Below are positions 9,203 to 19,100 of a stretch of 64,000 nucleotides of DNA, one piece after another. The DNA comes from UBA7957 sp965224675 (GTDB lineage Bacteria > Pseudomonadota > Gammaproteobacteria > Granulosicoccales > Granulosicoccaceae), in NCBI GenBank assembly GCA_965224675.1, contig CBDDAA010000004.1, forward strand, positions 1,860,001-1,924,000, written 5' to 3'. Below the pieces are notes generated by a model. It worked only from the letters and a program-made list of their open reading frames with translations. It was not told where the DNA came from and ran no database searches. How positions within the stretch are numbered: position 1 is the stretch's first letter; the number at the start of each line of letters is the position of its first letter. The position numbers were made by a program, and so were the translations under genes.

Positions 9203-10018
9203 ATGGCTCGTACTCAAAAAACTGCAACTAAGGTCACGCGTAAATCAGCGAAGACCAATGCAAAAAAAACTGCTACTCGAAAAGCAACTCCAGCTAAAAA
9301 GTTGGTTGCCAAGAAATCTGTAGCTCGTAAAGCTTCTCCCGCTAAAAAAGCAGTTGCGAAAAAGCCGGTAGCACGTAAAGCCGCACCTGCTAAAAAAGCA
9401 GCAGCGAAAAAGCCGGTAGCGCGTAAAGTCACACCTGGTAAAAAAGCAGCAGCGAAAAAGCCGGTAGCGCGTAAAGTTACACCTGGTAAAAAAGCAGCAG
9501 CGAAAAAGCCGGTAGCACGTAAAGCCGCACCTGGTAAAAAAGCAGCAGCGAAAAAGCCGGTAGCACGTAAAGCCACACCTGCTAAAAAAGCAGCAGTGAA
9601 AAAGCCGGTAGCGCGTAAAGCCACACCTGCTAAAAAAGCAGCAGCGAAAAAGCCGGTAGCGCGTAAAGCCACACCTGCTAAAAAAGCAGCAGCGAAAAAG
9701 CCGGTAGCACGTAAAGCCGCACCTGGTAAAAAAGCAGCAGCGAAAAAGCCGGTAGCACGTAAAGCCGCACCTGGTAAAAAAGCAGCAGCGAAAAAGCCGG
9801 TAGCACGTAAAGCCTCGCCTGCTAAAAAAGCAGTTGCGAAGAAGCCGGTAACACGTAAAGCCACAACTGCTAAAAAAGCAGCTGCGAAAAAGTCGGTAGC
9901 CCGTAAAACTTCTCCAGCAAAGAGGTCAACAGTTGTAAAACGAGTTACTCGCAAAGCGACTGCAAAGAAAACTTCTACCCGGGCAGCCGCTAAAAGAACT
10001 ACGGCAAAAAAAAATTGA
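9203..10018 (+). CDS. Histone H1-like Lys/Ala/Pro repeat protein
   Basis: A 271-residue, extremely basic protein of AlgP/histone-H1-like type, expected to bind DNA non-specifically. Residues 37-228 are twelve tandem copies of a 16-residue unit with consensus KKPVARKATPAKKAAA, followed by a partial thirteenth copy and a Lys/Arg/Thr-rich tail. Positions 8-9 (A/V, A/T/S) and 11 (A/G) vary while the KKPVARK core is nearly fixed. An AGGAG lies 10 bases before the ATG. The whole gene is a low-complexity repeat, so the copy number probably varies between strains and short-read assemblies may collapse it. A clear hairpin terminator follows the stop codon. Confidence 0.9.
   Translation: MARTQKTATKVTRKSAKTNAKKTATRKATPAKKLVAKKSVARKASPAKKAVAKKPVARKAAPAKKAAAKKPVARKVTPGKKAAAKKPVARKVTPGKKAAAKKPVARKAAPGKKAAAKKPVARKATPAKKAAVKKPVARKATPAKKAAAKKPVARKATPAKKAAAKKPVARKAAPGKKAAAKKPVARKAAPGKKAAAKKPVARKASPAKKAVAKKPVTRKATTAKKAAAKKSVARKTSPAKRSTVVKRVTRKATAKKTSTRAAAKRTTAKKN
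9311..9886 (+). repeat. 48-bp tandem repeat, 12 copies, inside the histone-like gene
   Basis: Twelve 48-bp units encode the 16-residue module of the histone-like protein. Several adjacent units are nearly identical at DNA level (for example those around 9412-9555 and 9604-9700), which indicates recent duplication or gene conversion. Because 48 is a multiple of three, gain or loss of a unit changes protein length without frameshift. The repeat also leaves a long stop-free frame on the opposite strand, which is an artefact. Confidence 0.95.
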
Positions 10019-10051
10019 ATGCTTAAGTATCTTAACTAGCGTCAGAATGAC

Positions 10052-10084
10052 GTAAAAAAAAGCGATCTAGGTCGCTTTTTTTAT
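10052..10084 (+). terminator. Intrinsic terminator after the histone-like gene
   Basis: AAAGCGA and TCGCTTT form a 7-bp stem around a TCTAGG loop, followed by a run of T residues and preceded by a run of A. This is a typical Rho-independent terminator, and the A/T flanks could let it work in both directions. The remaining 240 bases up to moeA hold no gene that I can see. Confidence 0.85.
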
Positions 10085-10325
10085 TAGTGCTAGTCCTTTC
10101 TATTTTAGTGTATCAAGGGTCTATCGGCGATTTTCAGTGCTATTGGAATAACAATATTTGCCAAATATATCGGCCATTTTGTTCAGCCTGCATTTGTATA
10201 TAATTCAGTTCGGATTATCAAATTTGATCATTAGTTACGAATTTTTTGAAAAGTTATAGTAGCGTTTATTTGTCTTATGCACTTAAAAGATGGATTTCTG
10301 CCGATCGCTATGTTTATAACGCCTT

Positions 10326-11582
10326 CTAAAAATGATTGGAAAACGGGATAATCTTTACTTCTTTTCCCTTTTCAACATTGCCTGTTTCGAGACCGAGTAG
10401 AATAAAACAATTCGCTTTAACCATAGAAGTGAGCATATGGGAATCTTGGTTTCCTGTTGCTTCAACCTGCCAACCTCCTCTTTTATTCTCGGAATATATA
10501 CCGCGCTTTAATTCTACACGCCCTGGTGTTTTCGAGAGATCGGTCAGACATATGGCTGAAAGTGTCAACTGCTTTTCCTGTTTTTGATTTTGTAGTTTCT
10601 TTAGTGCGGCAGAGACAAAAAACTGAAATGTCACCATGCCAGAGACAGGGTTGCCGGGAAGACCAAAAAACAGACAGCCGTTATTTAATTTACCAACAGT
10701 AAGTGGGCGGCCAGGTTTCATGGCAATTTTCCATAGTTGTAATTCACCGCAAGATTTTAGCACCTCGCGCACATAGTCTGCTTCGCCAACGGAAACCCCG
10801 CCACTTGAGATCAGAAGATCAGCGGTAACAGCCTTGGCAAATGTATCACGCATTGATTCGATTGAATCATTAACAATTCCAAGATCAATAATCTCTGCAC
10901 CAATCTGTTCAAGTTGGGCCCACAATACAAAACGATTGCTATCAAATATCTGACCGTTTTTGGGAACCTTACCCGGATTCACGAGTTCGTCACCTGTTGA
11001 AAAGATAGCAACTCGTGGTCGGCGAAAGGTTTTAATGTCATTATTGCCAATTGATGCAAGCAGTCCAAGTTCAGCTGCGCCCAATAGGGTTCCCCGTTTT
11101 AGCACCTTGTCATTAAAGTCAATATCAGAGCCGGCTTCACGAATAAACCGACTATCCATCTTTGCAGAGGGAATTATTATTTTTCCGCTCTCAACAGTAA
11201 CCAACTCTTGCATAACCACACAATCAGCTGCAGGGGGAATCGCCGCACCTGTGGTAACTCTTACGCAGGTATTGGGTTCAATTTCTTGCAATCTGGGGTG
11301 ACCCGCCAAGGATTTTCCAGCTATTATCAATGTCGTCGCGGCATTCGGGACAATGTCTTTTTGTCTAAATGCATAACCGTCCATTGCTGAATTTCTACAG
11401 GGCGGAACTTGTATCTGTGAGTTGACATCGCTGGCCAGCGTTCGGCCAGTCGCAGTTGTTAGATTAACAGTTTCAGTTTCCTGAATAGGCACTACCAATG
11501 ATAAAATGAGTTTGTGTGCCTGCTCGATTGAGAGAGAATCCGGATCATAATCATCCATGCAATTGAAAAGTTGCTTATTCAT
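10326..11582 (-). CDS. moeA: Molybdopterin molybdenumtransferase
   Basis: Inserts molybdenum into adenylylated molybdopterin in molybdenum-cofactor synthesis. The 418-residue protein carries the family motifs in order: GRTLASDV, PPCRNSAMDGYA, the MoCF domain STGDELV and ISSGGVSVGEADYV, and FGLPGNPVSGMVTF, followed by the C-terminal beta-barrel domain. Other cofactor genes (moaA, mobA) are absent from the window, so this copy stands alone. The start is MNKQLFNCMDDYDPDSLS, with a typical short N-terminal helix. Confidence 0.96.
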   Translation of the reverse strand: MNKQLFNCMDDYDPDSLSIEQAHKLILSLVVPIQETETVNLTTATGRTLASDVNSQIQVPPCRNSAMDGYAFRQKDIVPNAATTLIIAGKSLAGHPRLQEIEPNTCVRVTTGAAIPPAADCVVMQELVTVESGKIIIPSAKMDSRFIREAGSDIDFNDKVLKRGTLLGAAELGLLASIGNNDIKTFRRPRVAIFSTGDELVNPGKVPKNGQIFDSNRFVLWAQLEQIGAEIIDLGIVNDSIESMRDTFAKAVTADLLISSGGVSVGEADYVREVLKSCGELQLWKIAMKPGRPLTVGKLNNGCLFFGLPGNPVSGMVTFQFFVSAALKKLQNQKQEKQLTLSAICLTDLSKTPGRVELKRGIYSENKRGGWQVEATGNQDSHMLTSMVKANCFILLGLETGNVEKGKEVKIIPFSNHF

Positions 11583-11708
11583 CAGTTTATTTAAACTTGG
11601 TCCAGAGAAATTACAGTATTCAATTCTATAGCAATAAACAGTTTCCCGTTTAACAAACTATACTTGGCAGTATCGACTTAGCAAAGTACGGTTTTTGATT
11701 CCATCAAT

Positions 11709-12680
11709 ATGATGTCAGCACGTAGTACTGGAAAGCATACGTCTCGCCACCACCATCGCAACCTCCAAGTGGGTACTCCCAATTCAGCGGATTCGCAGTT
11801 GATCGATATTTTTTTGCAAAACCTTCTGCTTGAGAGAGGACTGAGTAAAAACACCTTACAGGCTTATGGAACCGATCTGCGCTTGTTTGCAAGATGGTTA
11901 AGTCGGCAGGGAAATTCATTATTGACATTGCAAAAGAAAAATATAGACGATTATCTAGTTGCACGGGCTGGGAGTGGCTGCAGTGCCAGTACATCGGCCA
12001 GAATGTCCTCTTCGATACGCAGGCTTTGCATTTATCTGGTACAGGAAGGGCTGCGTGAAAAAGATCCTTCAGCATTAGTTGACTCACCAAAACTTAGTCG
12101 TTCGTTACCACAATCAATCTCCGAGGCGGAAATTGAAGCCCTGCTGGAAGCGCCAGATACACAAAATGTAACGGGTATTCGTGACCGGGCCATGTTGGAA
12201 CTGTTATATGCTTGTGGTTTAAGAGTTACTGAGCTAATAACATTGGATGTTGATCAGATCAATTTTAATCTCGGGGTATTACGTGTTTGGGGGAAAGGCA
12301 GCAAAGAGCGCATGGTTCCGATTGGTGAGTCGGCGTTGGAGTGGTTACAAACATATATGCGTGATTCTCGGCGTTGGATAGCCAGCGATAAATATCAGGC
12401 CGATAACATACTTTTTATTTCGCGCCGTGGTGGCAACATGACTCGTCAGGCATTTTGGCATCTTATTAAGCGATATGCACTTAAGGCGGGTATCAGCACA
12501 CCATTATCACCACACACACTGCGACATGCATTTGCCACACATCTGGTCGATCATGATGCGGATTTGCGGGTGGTTCAGATGTTGCTTGGGCATAGTGACT
12601 TGTCTACGACACAAATTTACACGCATGTGGCCAATACCCGACTTAAAAATCTTCACGCAAAACATCATCCAAGGGGATAG
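11709..12680 (+). CDS. xerD: Site-specific tyrosine recombinase XerD
   Basis: One of the two recombinases that resolve chromosome dimers at dif during division. All catalytic residues are seen: R172 in CGLRVTEL, K197 in WGKGSKERM, H269 and R272 in HTLRHAF, H295 in LLGHSDLST and nucleophile Y304 in QIYTHVA. Residues 28-115 are the SAM-like core-binding domain. The protein has about 25 more residues at the N-terminus than usual XerD; they are His/Arg-rich and may be spurious, but no better start is evident. It is followed by dsbC, the same order as in E. coli, which supports XerD over XerC. Confidence 0.95.
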   Translation: MMSARSTGKHTSRHHHRNLQVGTPNSADSQLIDIFLQNLLLERGLSKNTLQAYGTDLRLFARWLSRQGNSLLTLQKKNIDDYLVARAGSGCSASTSARMSSSIRRLCIYLVQEGLREKDPSALVDSPKLSRSLPQSISEAEIEALLEAPDTQNVTGIRDRAMLELLYACGLRVTELITLDVDQINFNLGVLRVWGKGSKERMVPIGESALEWLQTYMRDSRRWIASDKYQADNILFISRRGGNMTRQAFWHLIKRYALKAGISTPLSPHTLRHAFATHLVDHDADLRVVQMLLGHSDLSTTQIYTHVANTRLKNLHAKHHPRG

Positions 12681-12841
12681 AGTAAACTGCTGTTTATTAC
12701 CACAGATTGTGGTGCCGTCGATCTTCCCTATCTGTTGGAAGTCAGTGTTATACTCGATTAACAGCATTATAAGGTCAGGGAACTTTGTCTCATTAACTTG
12801 TCGAAACTAAATTGCTCAAACAGTTACCGATTGGAATATTT

Positions 12842-13585
12842 ATGAAATTATTAACAAGTACGTGTTTAGTCATTCTTCTGCTATTTGTATCTGCAGATGC
12901 GTGGGCTGAAGACAGTCAAATTGACCAACTAAGGGCAGCTTTAAAAGAGAAAATGCCTCGTCTTGAGGTCACTGAAATTTCGCAAACACCGATTCCAGGT
13001 GTATTGGAATTACTATCAGAAGGGCAGATATTCTACCTCACGCCCGATGCAACTTATTTGCTGGAAGGCAGCTTGATCAATCTTGACTCTCAGGTAAATC
13101 TGACCAATCAACGAAAGGGTAAGGTTCATATGGCAAGCATAAATGCAATGTCTGAGATAAATATGCTTATATTCAATCCTGAGAATAAAGAAGCCACTCG
13201 TGCCATGACCGTTTTTACTGATACAAGTTGCCCATATTGCAGCAAGCTACACGCTGAAATTGATGAATTGCTTAATGCCGGTGTTAAAGTCAGATACCTT
13301 CTCTATCCAAGAGCCGGTTTAGAGTCAGCAGCTTATAAGGAGTTGCAGAGTGTTTGGTGTGCAGAAGATCCTCAAGCGGCAATGACAGCGGCCAAGAAAG
13401 GAGATTCTATTGAAGAAAAAGTGTGTGAAAATCCGATTAAACAGCATGTTGCATTGGCGAGGCAGGTTGGTTTGCGGGGTACGCCTCTGATTTACCTGGA
13501 TAGTGGTGAGATGGTAAATGGGTATAGACCCGCTAAGGAACTTGTTAAACTTATTCAAGAGAGTCAACCCGTAGATACACAATAG
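12842..13585 (+). CDS. dsbC: Thiol:disulfide interchange protein DsbC
   Basis: Periplasmic disulfide isomerase. Starting at the ATG the protein has 247 residues with a Sec signal peptide cleaved after WA (residue 22), the N-terminal dimerisation domain (residues 24-85) and a thioredoxin-fold domain with active site CPYC at 130-133. A second Cys pair later in the protein (WCAED and EKVCEN) matches the structural disulfide of DsbC, and RGTPLIYL holds the cis-proline. A TTG 30 bases upstream would add residues ahead of the signal peptide, so the ATG is preferred. It lies about 160 bases after xerD. Confidence 0.94.
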   Translation: MKLLTSTCLVILLLFVSADAWAEDSQIDQLRAALKEKMPRLEVTEISQTPIPGVLELLSEGQIFYLTPDATYLLEGSLINLDSQVNLTNQRKGKVHMASINAMSEINMLIFNPENKEATRAMTVFTDTSCPYCSKLHAEIDELLNAGVKVRYLLYPRAGLESAAYKELQSVWCAEDPQAAMTAAKKGDSIEEKVCENPIKQHVALARQVGLRGTPLIYLDSGEMVNGYRPAKELVKLIQESQPVDTQ

Positions 13586-13617
13586 ATTTCAAGGCTGTCT
13601 GCTGCTATTTTCATAAA

Positions 13618-14625
13618 ATGGCAATTCTATATTGCGCTAGTTGCCCGTATTTTTTTCGAGTAGTGTGTTGTTTGCCGAGGTTTAATACGCCGTTTGTATT
13701 GTTTATGCTCTGCATGGTATCAACGGCTGGAGCAGCTATACCTACGTCAAATCAAAGCCCAATGATTGCGTTATTCGGTTTGCCAGCACCTGTTTCATTT
13801 CTGCAGGGCGATGTTCTTTTTGCCCGATACAGTGTTGCGAATAATTTCATACCGCGTTCCTCCGACAATGAATTTTTATTGTTGGATGGAGAAACCGTTC
13901 GCCTGGAGGTTGGACTTTTTCACCAGATAAATGAGCAGTGGTCGATGGAGTTGTTGATTCCATTTATACATCACAGTGGTGGTAAGCTGGATGCGTTTGT
14001 TGACGACTGGCATCAGGTATTTGATTTGCCGGCATCCGGGCGGCCGAATGCACCCTCTGATCGGCTTCTTTATCGATATAGTGTCGATGGGGATCGACTA
14101 CTTGATTATACGCTAAACGCTTCTGGACCAGGCGATTTACAGATGGCAGCGTTGTACAAATTAGGTGCAGGGTTTGTCGATAAGAGTTTGCTGCGTGTAG
14201 GCATAAAGTTACCTACGGGCAATCCTGATAAATTGTTTGGCAGCGGTGGTTTTGATGTTTACGCTGATATAAATCATCGTTTTTTGCTAGCCGATTCCAA
14301 GTTGTCACTTGCGGGTATGGCGGGGATGTTAGTCATGCAACAAAGTGACATATTTCCAAATCAACGGACTTTTGTTGCCTATGCCAGTACAAGTTTGTCT
14401 TTGCAGGCAAATAAAAAAATCACCCTGGATCTCCAGCTTTTAGCACATACTGGATTTTTTAAAAGTGAATTAAAAGTGCTTGCGGATACATCGTTACAGC
14501 TTGTATTTGGGGGTAGGGTGGGGCTTTCTGAAAGTTTGGAAATGCAGTTTGCGATGTCTGAAGATCCTGTTTATGGCACTTCTCCAGACGTGGTTTTCCA
14601 TTTAGGATTGCGAAATCGATTTTAG
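13618..14625 (+). CDS. DUF3187 family outer-membrane-type protein
   Basis: A 335-residue exported protein with an N-terminal hydrophobic region ending in STAGAA, then NQSPMIALFGLPAP, the family's opening motif, and WHQVFDLPASGRPNAPSDRL in the middle. The rest alternates aromatic and polar residues and ends in NRF, as expected for an outer-membrane beta-barrel. Function unknown. It follows dsbC by about 30 bases and may share its transcript. The first 25 residues contain several Cys and an atypical n-region, so a later start (for example the Met before LCMVSTAGAA) is possible. Confidence 0.85.
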   Translation: MAILYCASCPYFFRVVCCLPRFNTPFVLFMLCMVSTAGAAIPTSNQSPMIALFGLPAPVSFLQGDVLFARYSVANNFIPRSSDNEFLLLDGETVRLEVGLFHQINEQWSMELLIPFIHHSGGKLDAFVDDWHQVFDLPASGRPNAPSDRLLYRYSVDGDRLLDYTLNASGPGDLQMAALYKLGAGFVDKSLLRVGIKLPTGNPDKLFGSGGFDVYADINHRFLLADSKLSLAGMAGMLVMQQSDIFPNQRTFVAYASTSLSLQANKKITLDLQLLAHTGFFKSELKVLADTSLQLVFGGRVGLSESLEMQFAMSEDPVYGTSPDVVFHLGLRNRF

Positions 14626-14657
14626 TCTTGTCTGTCAGATTATTTAATGCACCGCAA

Positions 14658-14680
14658 GGGCTGGTTAGTTGTACCAGCCC
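14658..14680. terminator. Hairpin between convergent genes
   Basis: GGGCTGGT and ACCAGCCC form a perfect 8-bp stem with a 7-base loop between the DUF3187 gene and the convergent sulfur-globule-like gene. On the plus strand a CTTTT follows shortly after. It probably ends transcription from one or both sides. Confidence 0.7.
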
Positions 14681-14700
14681 TGTGCTTTTAACGCTAAAAT

Positions 14701-15465
14701 TTATTGTTGAACAGTTTTAGGAGTTTCTACAGTTTGCTGAACGTGCTGTATTTTCTGCATCTGTTGCTGCATTTTTGTCATGCACTCTTGCTGAAGTTTT
14801 TGCAGCTGTGCACTTGCTTCCTGCTGTTGTTTTGCGAATGCTTGCTGCTGCTGCATGGCCTGCTGTTGCCATTGAACTGCAGCATTTTGTTGAGGTGTGG
14901 CCATGGCAACTACTGCGCCTTGTTGTTGAGGTGCTACAGGAGCAACTACTCCAGCTTTTGGTGCTTGAGTCTGTGGAGCCACAATAGCTGCTTGTGGTGC
15001 TACCGGCGCGTAACCGTAAGGTGTTCCGTAATAAGCAGGTGCATAACCGCCATTATAAGCATTGTTACCATTACTCCAACCATTACTCCAACCATTACCT
15101 GCCAGATTACTGCTTCCGTTTCCGCGAGCGCTCATACCGAATGAAAAGTTTCCATCCATTGCACCATTGCCTGATCCATAACCATTGGCATTGCCGTTCG
15201 TGCTACCATTGCTCACGCCGTTAGTGCTATCGGTATTACTCCAACCGTTACCGTTGCCTGCCAGGTTACTGGCTGCATTACCGCTGCCGTTCATTCCGAA
15301 TGAAAAATTTCCATCCATTGCGCCATTGCCTGAACCATTGCTATAACCATTTCCATTACCCCAGCCGTTACTGTTGTTGTTCCAGCCTGGAAAGTTCCAT
15401 CCAGCTGATGCGCTTCCAGCAGCGATTAAAAGTGATACGCCTACAAGTGTCTTTACAAGTTTCAT
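14701..15465 (-). CDS. Sulfur-globule-protein-like secreted Asn/Gly-rich protein
   Basis: A 254-residue exported, low-complexity protein. Residues 1-21 are a signal peptide (cleavage after SASA). Residues 22-135 are rich in Asn, Gly, Ser and Trp and hold two copies of a module ending GNGAMDGNFSFGM (residues 46-58 and 99-111), resembling CV1-type sulfur globule proteins that coat sulfur deposits. Residues 136-190 are Pro/Ala/Tyr-rich, and 197-247 form a Gln-rich coiled-coil-like tail. A GAGGAA Shine-Dalgarno sequence precedes the ATG. A sulfur-globule role is inferred from composition and the repeated motif only; related proteins also occur in organisms not known to store sulfur. Confidence 0.8.
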   Translation of the reverse strand: MKLVKTLVGVSLLIAAGSASAGWNFPGWNNNSNGWGNGNGYSNGSGNGAMDGNFSFGMNGSGNAASNLAGNGNGWSNTDSTNGVSNGSTNGNANGYGSGNGAMDGNFSFGMSARGNGSSNLAGNGWSNGWSNGNNAYNGGYAPAYYGTPYGYAPVAPQAAIVAPQTQAPKAGVVAPVAPQQQGAVVAMATPQQNAAVQWQQQAMQQQQAFAKQQQEASAQLQKLQQECMTKMQQQMQKIQHVQQTVETPKTVQQ

Positions 15466-15660
15466 TAGTCATTCCTCTTAGAGATTTACAGTTTTTGTCA
15501 AAAAAATAATAGTTTCGTTGTAAAAAGGTTGGCTTCCATACGAAGAACATTAGTATATTAGAAAATAATGATATTATGCAACACACCCATTTGGGATAGC
15601 TGAATTTCAGCCATTCCTCTTAAGATGTTGTTTTTTATATGGTTCGGAAGATCCTGACAG

Positions 15661-15719
15661 AGGAATAAAAAAATTAATAATTTAATTTTTTATTCCTAAA
15701 TTCACTAATCAGTGAATTT
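15661..15719 (-). terminator. Double hairpin after the pilin operon
   Basis: Two adjacent inverted repeats lie 45 bases after the pilE stop. AAATTCACT/AGTGAATTT (15698-15719) has 9-bp arms and a 4-base loop. AGGAATAAAAAA.../...TTTTTTATTCCT (15661-15696) has about 16-bp arms with one extra base. Read from the minus strand they form a stem followed by an AT-rich second stem, a likely terminator of the pilus operon. The rest of 15466-15763 holds the promoter region of the sulfur-globule-like gene and no other gene. Confidence 0.65.
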
Positions 15720-15763
15720 GCACTAATTTTTACACTTTATTGTATTCCTTCGAGTACGCCGTA

Positions 15764-16171
15764 TTACCAGCAATCAGCACCCAATGTGCCACTTGCTGAG
15801 CGGGTCCCGTTTTCATCAATACTCAAAGCACCGCAGCTGCTATCGTCAGTTTGCTCATTCTGTGGTGTAGCGGTTAGATCATATGCCGTAGCCGTTATAT
15901 TGGCGATACTTAAAGCATAAAATTTTTCTGGAGATTCAGATGATCCGGTGACGACATTACAGCCGACATAGGTAAAGGTTGTTGTCTTACAGCGTTCGAG
16001 TGCCTGAGTGGCATTCAATAGCGCGAGGTGACCATCGCTACGTCTGGACTTGTTGATTTGCCCAATGTACGAAGGGTAGGCCACTGCGGCCAATAACCCT
16101 GTTATAGCGACAACGATAAGCATTTCAATTAATGTAAAGCCAGCAGTCTGTTTTTTCATTGTACTATCCAT
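15764..16171 (-). CDS. pilE: Type IV pilin PilE (minor pilin)
   Basis: A class III prepilin of 135 residues. The prepilin peptidase site is TAG|FTLIEMLIVVAITGLLAAVAYPSYIGQ, with Glu at +5. The C-terminal part has the cysteine pair expected for a pilin D-loop (CGALS and DCW end). The first ATG overlaps the pilY1 stop (TAATG); a second ATG four codons later (MKKQTAG) gives a more usual short leader. It is the last gene of the minor-pilin operon and probably acts with PilV, PilW, PilX and PilY1 in priming pilus assembly. Confidence 0.92.
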   Translation of the reverse strand: MDSTMKKQTAGFTLIEMLIVVAITGLLAAVAYPSYIGQINKSRRSDGHLALLNATQALERCKTTTFTYVGCNVVTGSSESPEKFYALSIANITATAYDLTATPQNEQTDDSSCGALSIDENGTRSASGTLGADCW

Positions 16172-19100
16172 TAGTCTGCACCTTCTGGATTATTTTGCCA
16201 AAAGGTTCTCTGTGTAAGATCTCCAAAGTCTATATCGTCAATTTGCTCTGGTCCTATAAGTACTACCGGATCCAGGCCATTACCGTTATTAATATCACTC
16301 GGAAATAAAGCAACCGCTTCTGGGGGAATACCACCGTGGCTCAGTTCTATAACCCGATCAGTTTTCTCAAGATCTTCATCGGTGCCCTGACCATCCAGAT
16401 TTAAAACAGCAGAACCATTACCGGCATCAACTATATATACCGCACCACCACCCAGGGCAGTGGAGCAGGCGGTTGCTGACTGTTCAGGTCGATAGGTAGT
16501 AAATATAATCTGATTGTTTATGGTGACACTTTGTGCGAGTACTTTTTCGCCCGGACTCTCCAGTTGTATCATCCAACCTTCGCCGATACTCATATCCGGC
16601 TCCTGATCATTGGTTACGTCCTGCAGATCGTCTTCAGTAATCACTGAGAACGTGCCATTGCCATTATCCTTGCCGTAACCTTCTGGCGCTGTGAATATTG
16701 ATTTGCTTCGAATCATATAAAAACGTTCATTGACCGCTTGATCCAATGGATGCGCACGCCAGCCGGAACCAATCGAGATCGCCAGAAATGGCACTCCTTC
16801 ATTACTAAGAAGTGAGATATCCGGTGCATAGTAAAAGCGTCTTGTATTGGGGATGCCAGACTCTGAAAGGTTGGCCATAACACCACCTTTAACCAAAGCG
16901 GATACGGAAGTGGAATTATTATCTATATCAAAGCGCCAAAGCTGACCACCCATATCACCTATATACATCTGGTCTGCCAAGCCATCAAAGTCTATATCAA
17001 CAACGGTTACGGCAGATGGCATGCTATATTTCATATCGCCGAACTCTTTGCTTGCACCGCTGCCATTTTTACCCGCACTCCATATAACGCTTCCGTTATT
17101 AATATCCACTATATAAACTGCGTTGCCTACAGAGTCTTCGGTAGTAACGTTTACCAAATCCTGATTCTGATCGTATCCACCTGAAAATATCAAAACATTT
17201 TTTTCAGATCCACTGATTTTAATTTTTGTTGCTATCGCCTTGGACCAGGTTTGCCCCAACTGGCTAAAGGCAGGGTTAGTATCACCATCTATTATCCATT
17301 GTAGTTTTGGACTGTTTTTATTCGTTACATCCAGGGCATAATATTTGTTACCACCTCGGCGCATGCCAAAGAAGATGTATTTTTTACCGTTTGCTGAATT
17401 GCTCCAACTGGTAATGTGACCATCCAGACCATAAGGGTGATCGGTTGATGCCTGATTGCTGTAAAACTTATCCAGATTGGGGAGCAATTGCGCAGGAATA
17501 AAAGAGAATATCTCGTGACCGTCATCATGCGCAACCGCATGTATAAATCCCTCGTTCGTTCCAACATAGATCACTGATTCTGTCGCACTATAATTTACGA
17601 TCACAGGGCGGGAGTGCATAGGATCGCCGATGTGCTTTCTTATGTCGTTAGTATTGCCATCATCATTCTCGTCCTTGACATCCACTCCGCGTGCCCATTT
17701 GACCAAATTATCAAAATAGGCATTGGATTGACCACTAACACCCAGCATGCTTTTATTCAGATAACTGTTGTTTTCATGTAAGCTGTTACTGGAATGAGAG
17801 AGCAGGGTACTACTACCTGTATAGGTGAATACTTTACGACCGGCGAGTTTTAGCTCATTTGCTGCACCGCCGAGGGCAACGTTGTTACCATCAGTGCTGT
17901 TGGACCAGAAACTTCGAGAATTTTCGTTAAAAAATCCAGTCGTCTGATCGATTGCATCCTGACCGTCGGCATCTACCAACCGAGCTGGGTTGCCGTCCAG
18001 TCTGTACTGTTTTAAGTTACCTGACCAGGTCGGTTTTTCACTGGGTTTGAACAATGAAAAGTAAATGTCATTGCGGTGTGTTAGTCGATTGAATTGATTG
18101 ACCGTGGCACCAGGCGATACAAATGTCGTATCCACTTTTAGTATAGATGCAAGGATATTGTTAAACGCTGTAACCAAAGAGGATGCGCTATCGGCGGGTT
18201 GATAAACACCACCACCGGCATCGGCGACTGCAGTCAACCAAGGGTCATTGTTGTTAAAACCGATTGTATGTACAGATATATCCTGGTTCCCGGCGACCGT
18301 TGTTGATTGGTCGTTATTCTTCAAGTAGGCCGCGAGCTCCACACCGCATTGTCCGCCGCCAGAACTGGTACAAGAACTGCCAATCATGGATTCGACTCTT
18401 GATTTTGCATTGTTTTTATTGGCGTAGCCATCGGTTAAAAGAACGATGTGGTTAGATTGACAAACATCGTTCATCGGAGAGACATAGACCGGACTCCCGG
18501 TTATGTTTTCACTCTTGCAATCATTAGAGTTCAGGTTGTCATTCGAACATTGGTTTGAGCGATTAACTGAACCGCCTGTATAGGATGCAGGGTGCGATAC
18601 GCGATGATATTTGTGTTTGGCACTACCAAAACCGCGTTCTATGCCATAGTCGATACTTTCACCCTTGAAATATTTTGCAGCTTCATAGAGCGCCGGTACC
18701 GCAGGCGTATAGCCTTGTAATTTCATGTCATCAAGAATCTGAGTCATTTTCTGACGGGTCGTCAGGTAAGAAATCTGATCTTGTATATCGGGTGGGACTG
18801 AGCCAGGTGCAACTTCATACTGAATAACCAATCGGGCAGCTTTTAGTGGCTCTGCCTCATATGTCTTAATGCTTCGATTACCTGTGCCCGATTTGCGTTT
18901 GACAAATAGCGCAAGTGAATTTCCACTGGCCCAACCGGCCTGTGAAGTAATTTGTAATAACACCTGACTCAGATCAGGGGACTGAATGGTATCGCCAGCG
19001 GTAACAGCGCTGACGTTATTCCAATCGGCTGTAATAGAGACCTTGTTGCGATTAGACAATTCATTGGTAGTGGCAGTGAAAAAACTGGAATCGCCTGCCG

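Noticed and set aside
9214..9954. Long open frame on the minus strand inside the histone-like gene
   Set aside because: It is a by-product of the 48-bp repeat: the repeated unit has no stop in this frame. The predicted protein is a monotonous Phe/Ala/Leu repeat with no start context.
14704..15224. Cys/Leu-rich frames on the plus strand over the sulfur-globule-like gene
   Set aside because: They are antisense to low-complexity coding sequence with a signal peptide and good ribosome-binding site on the other strand.
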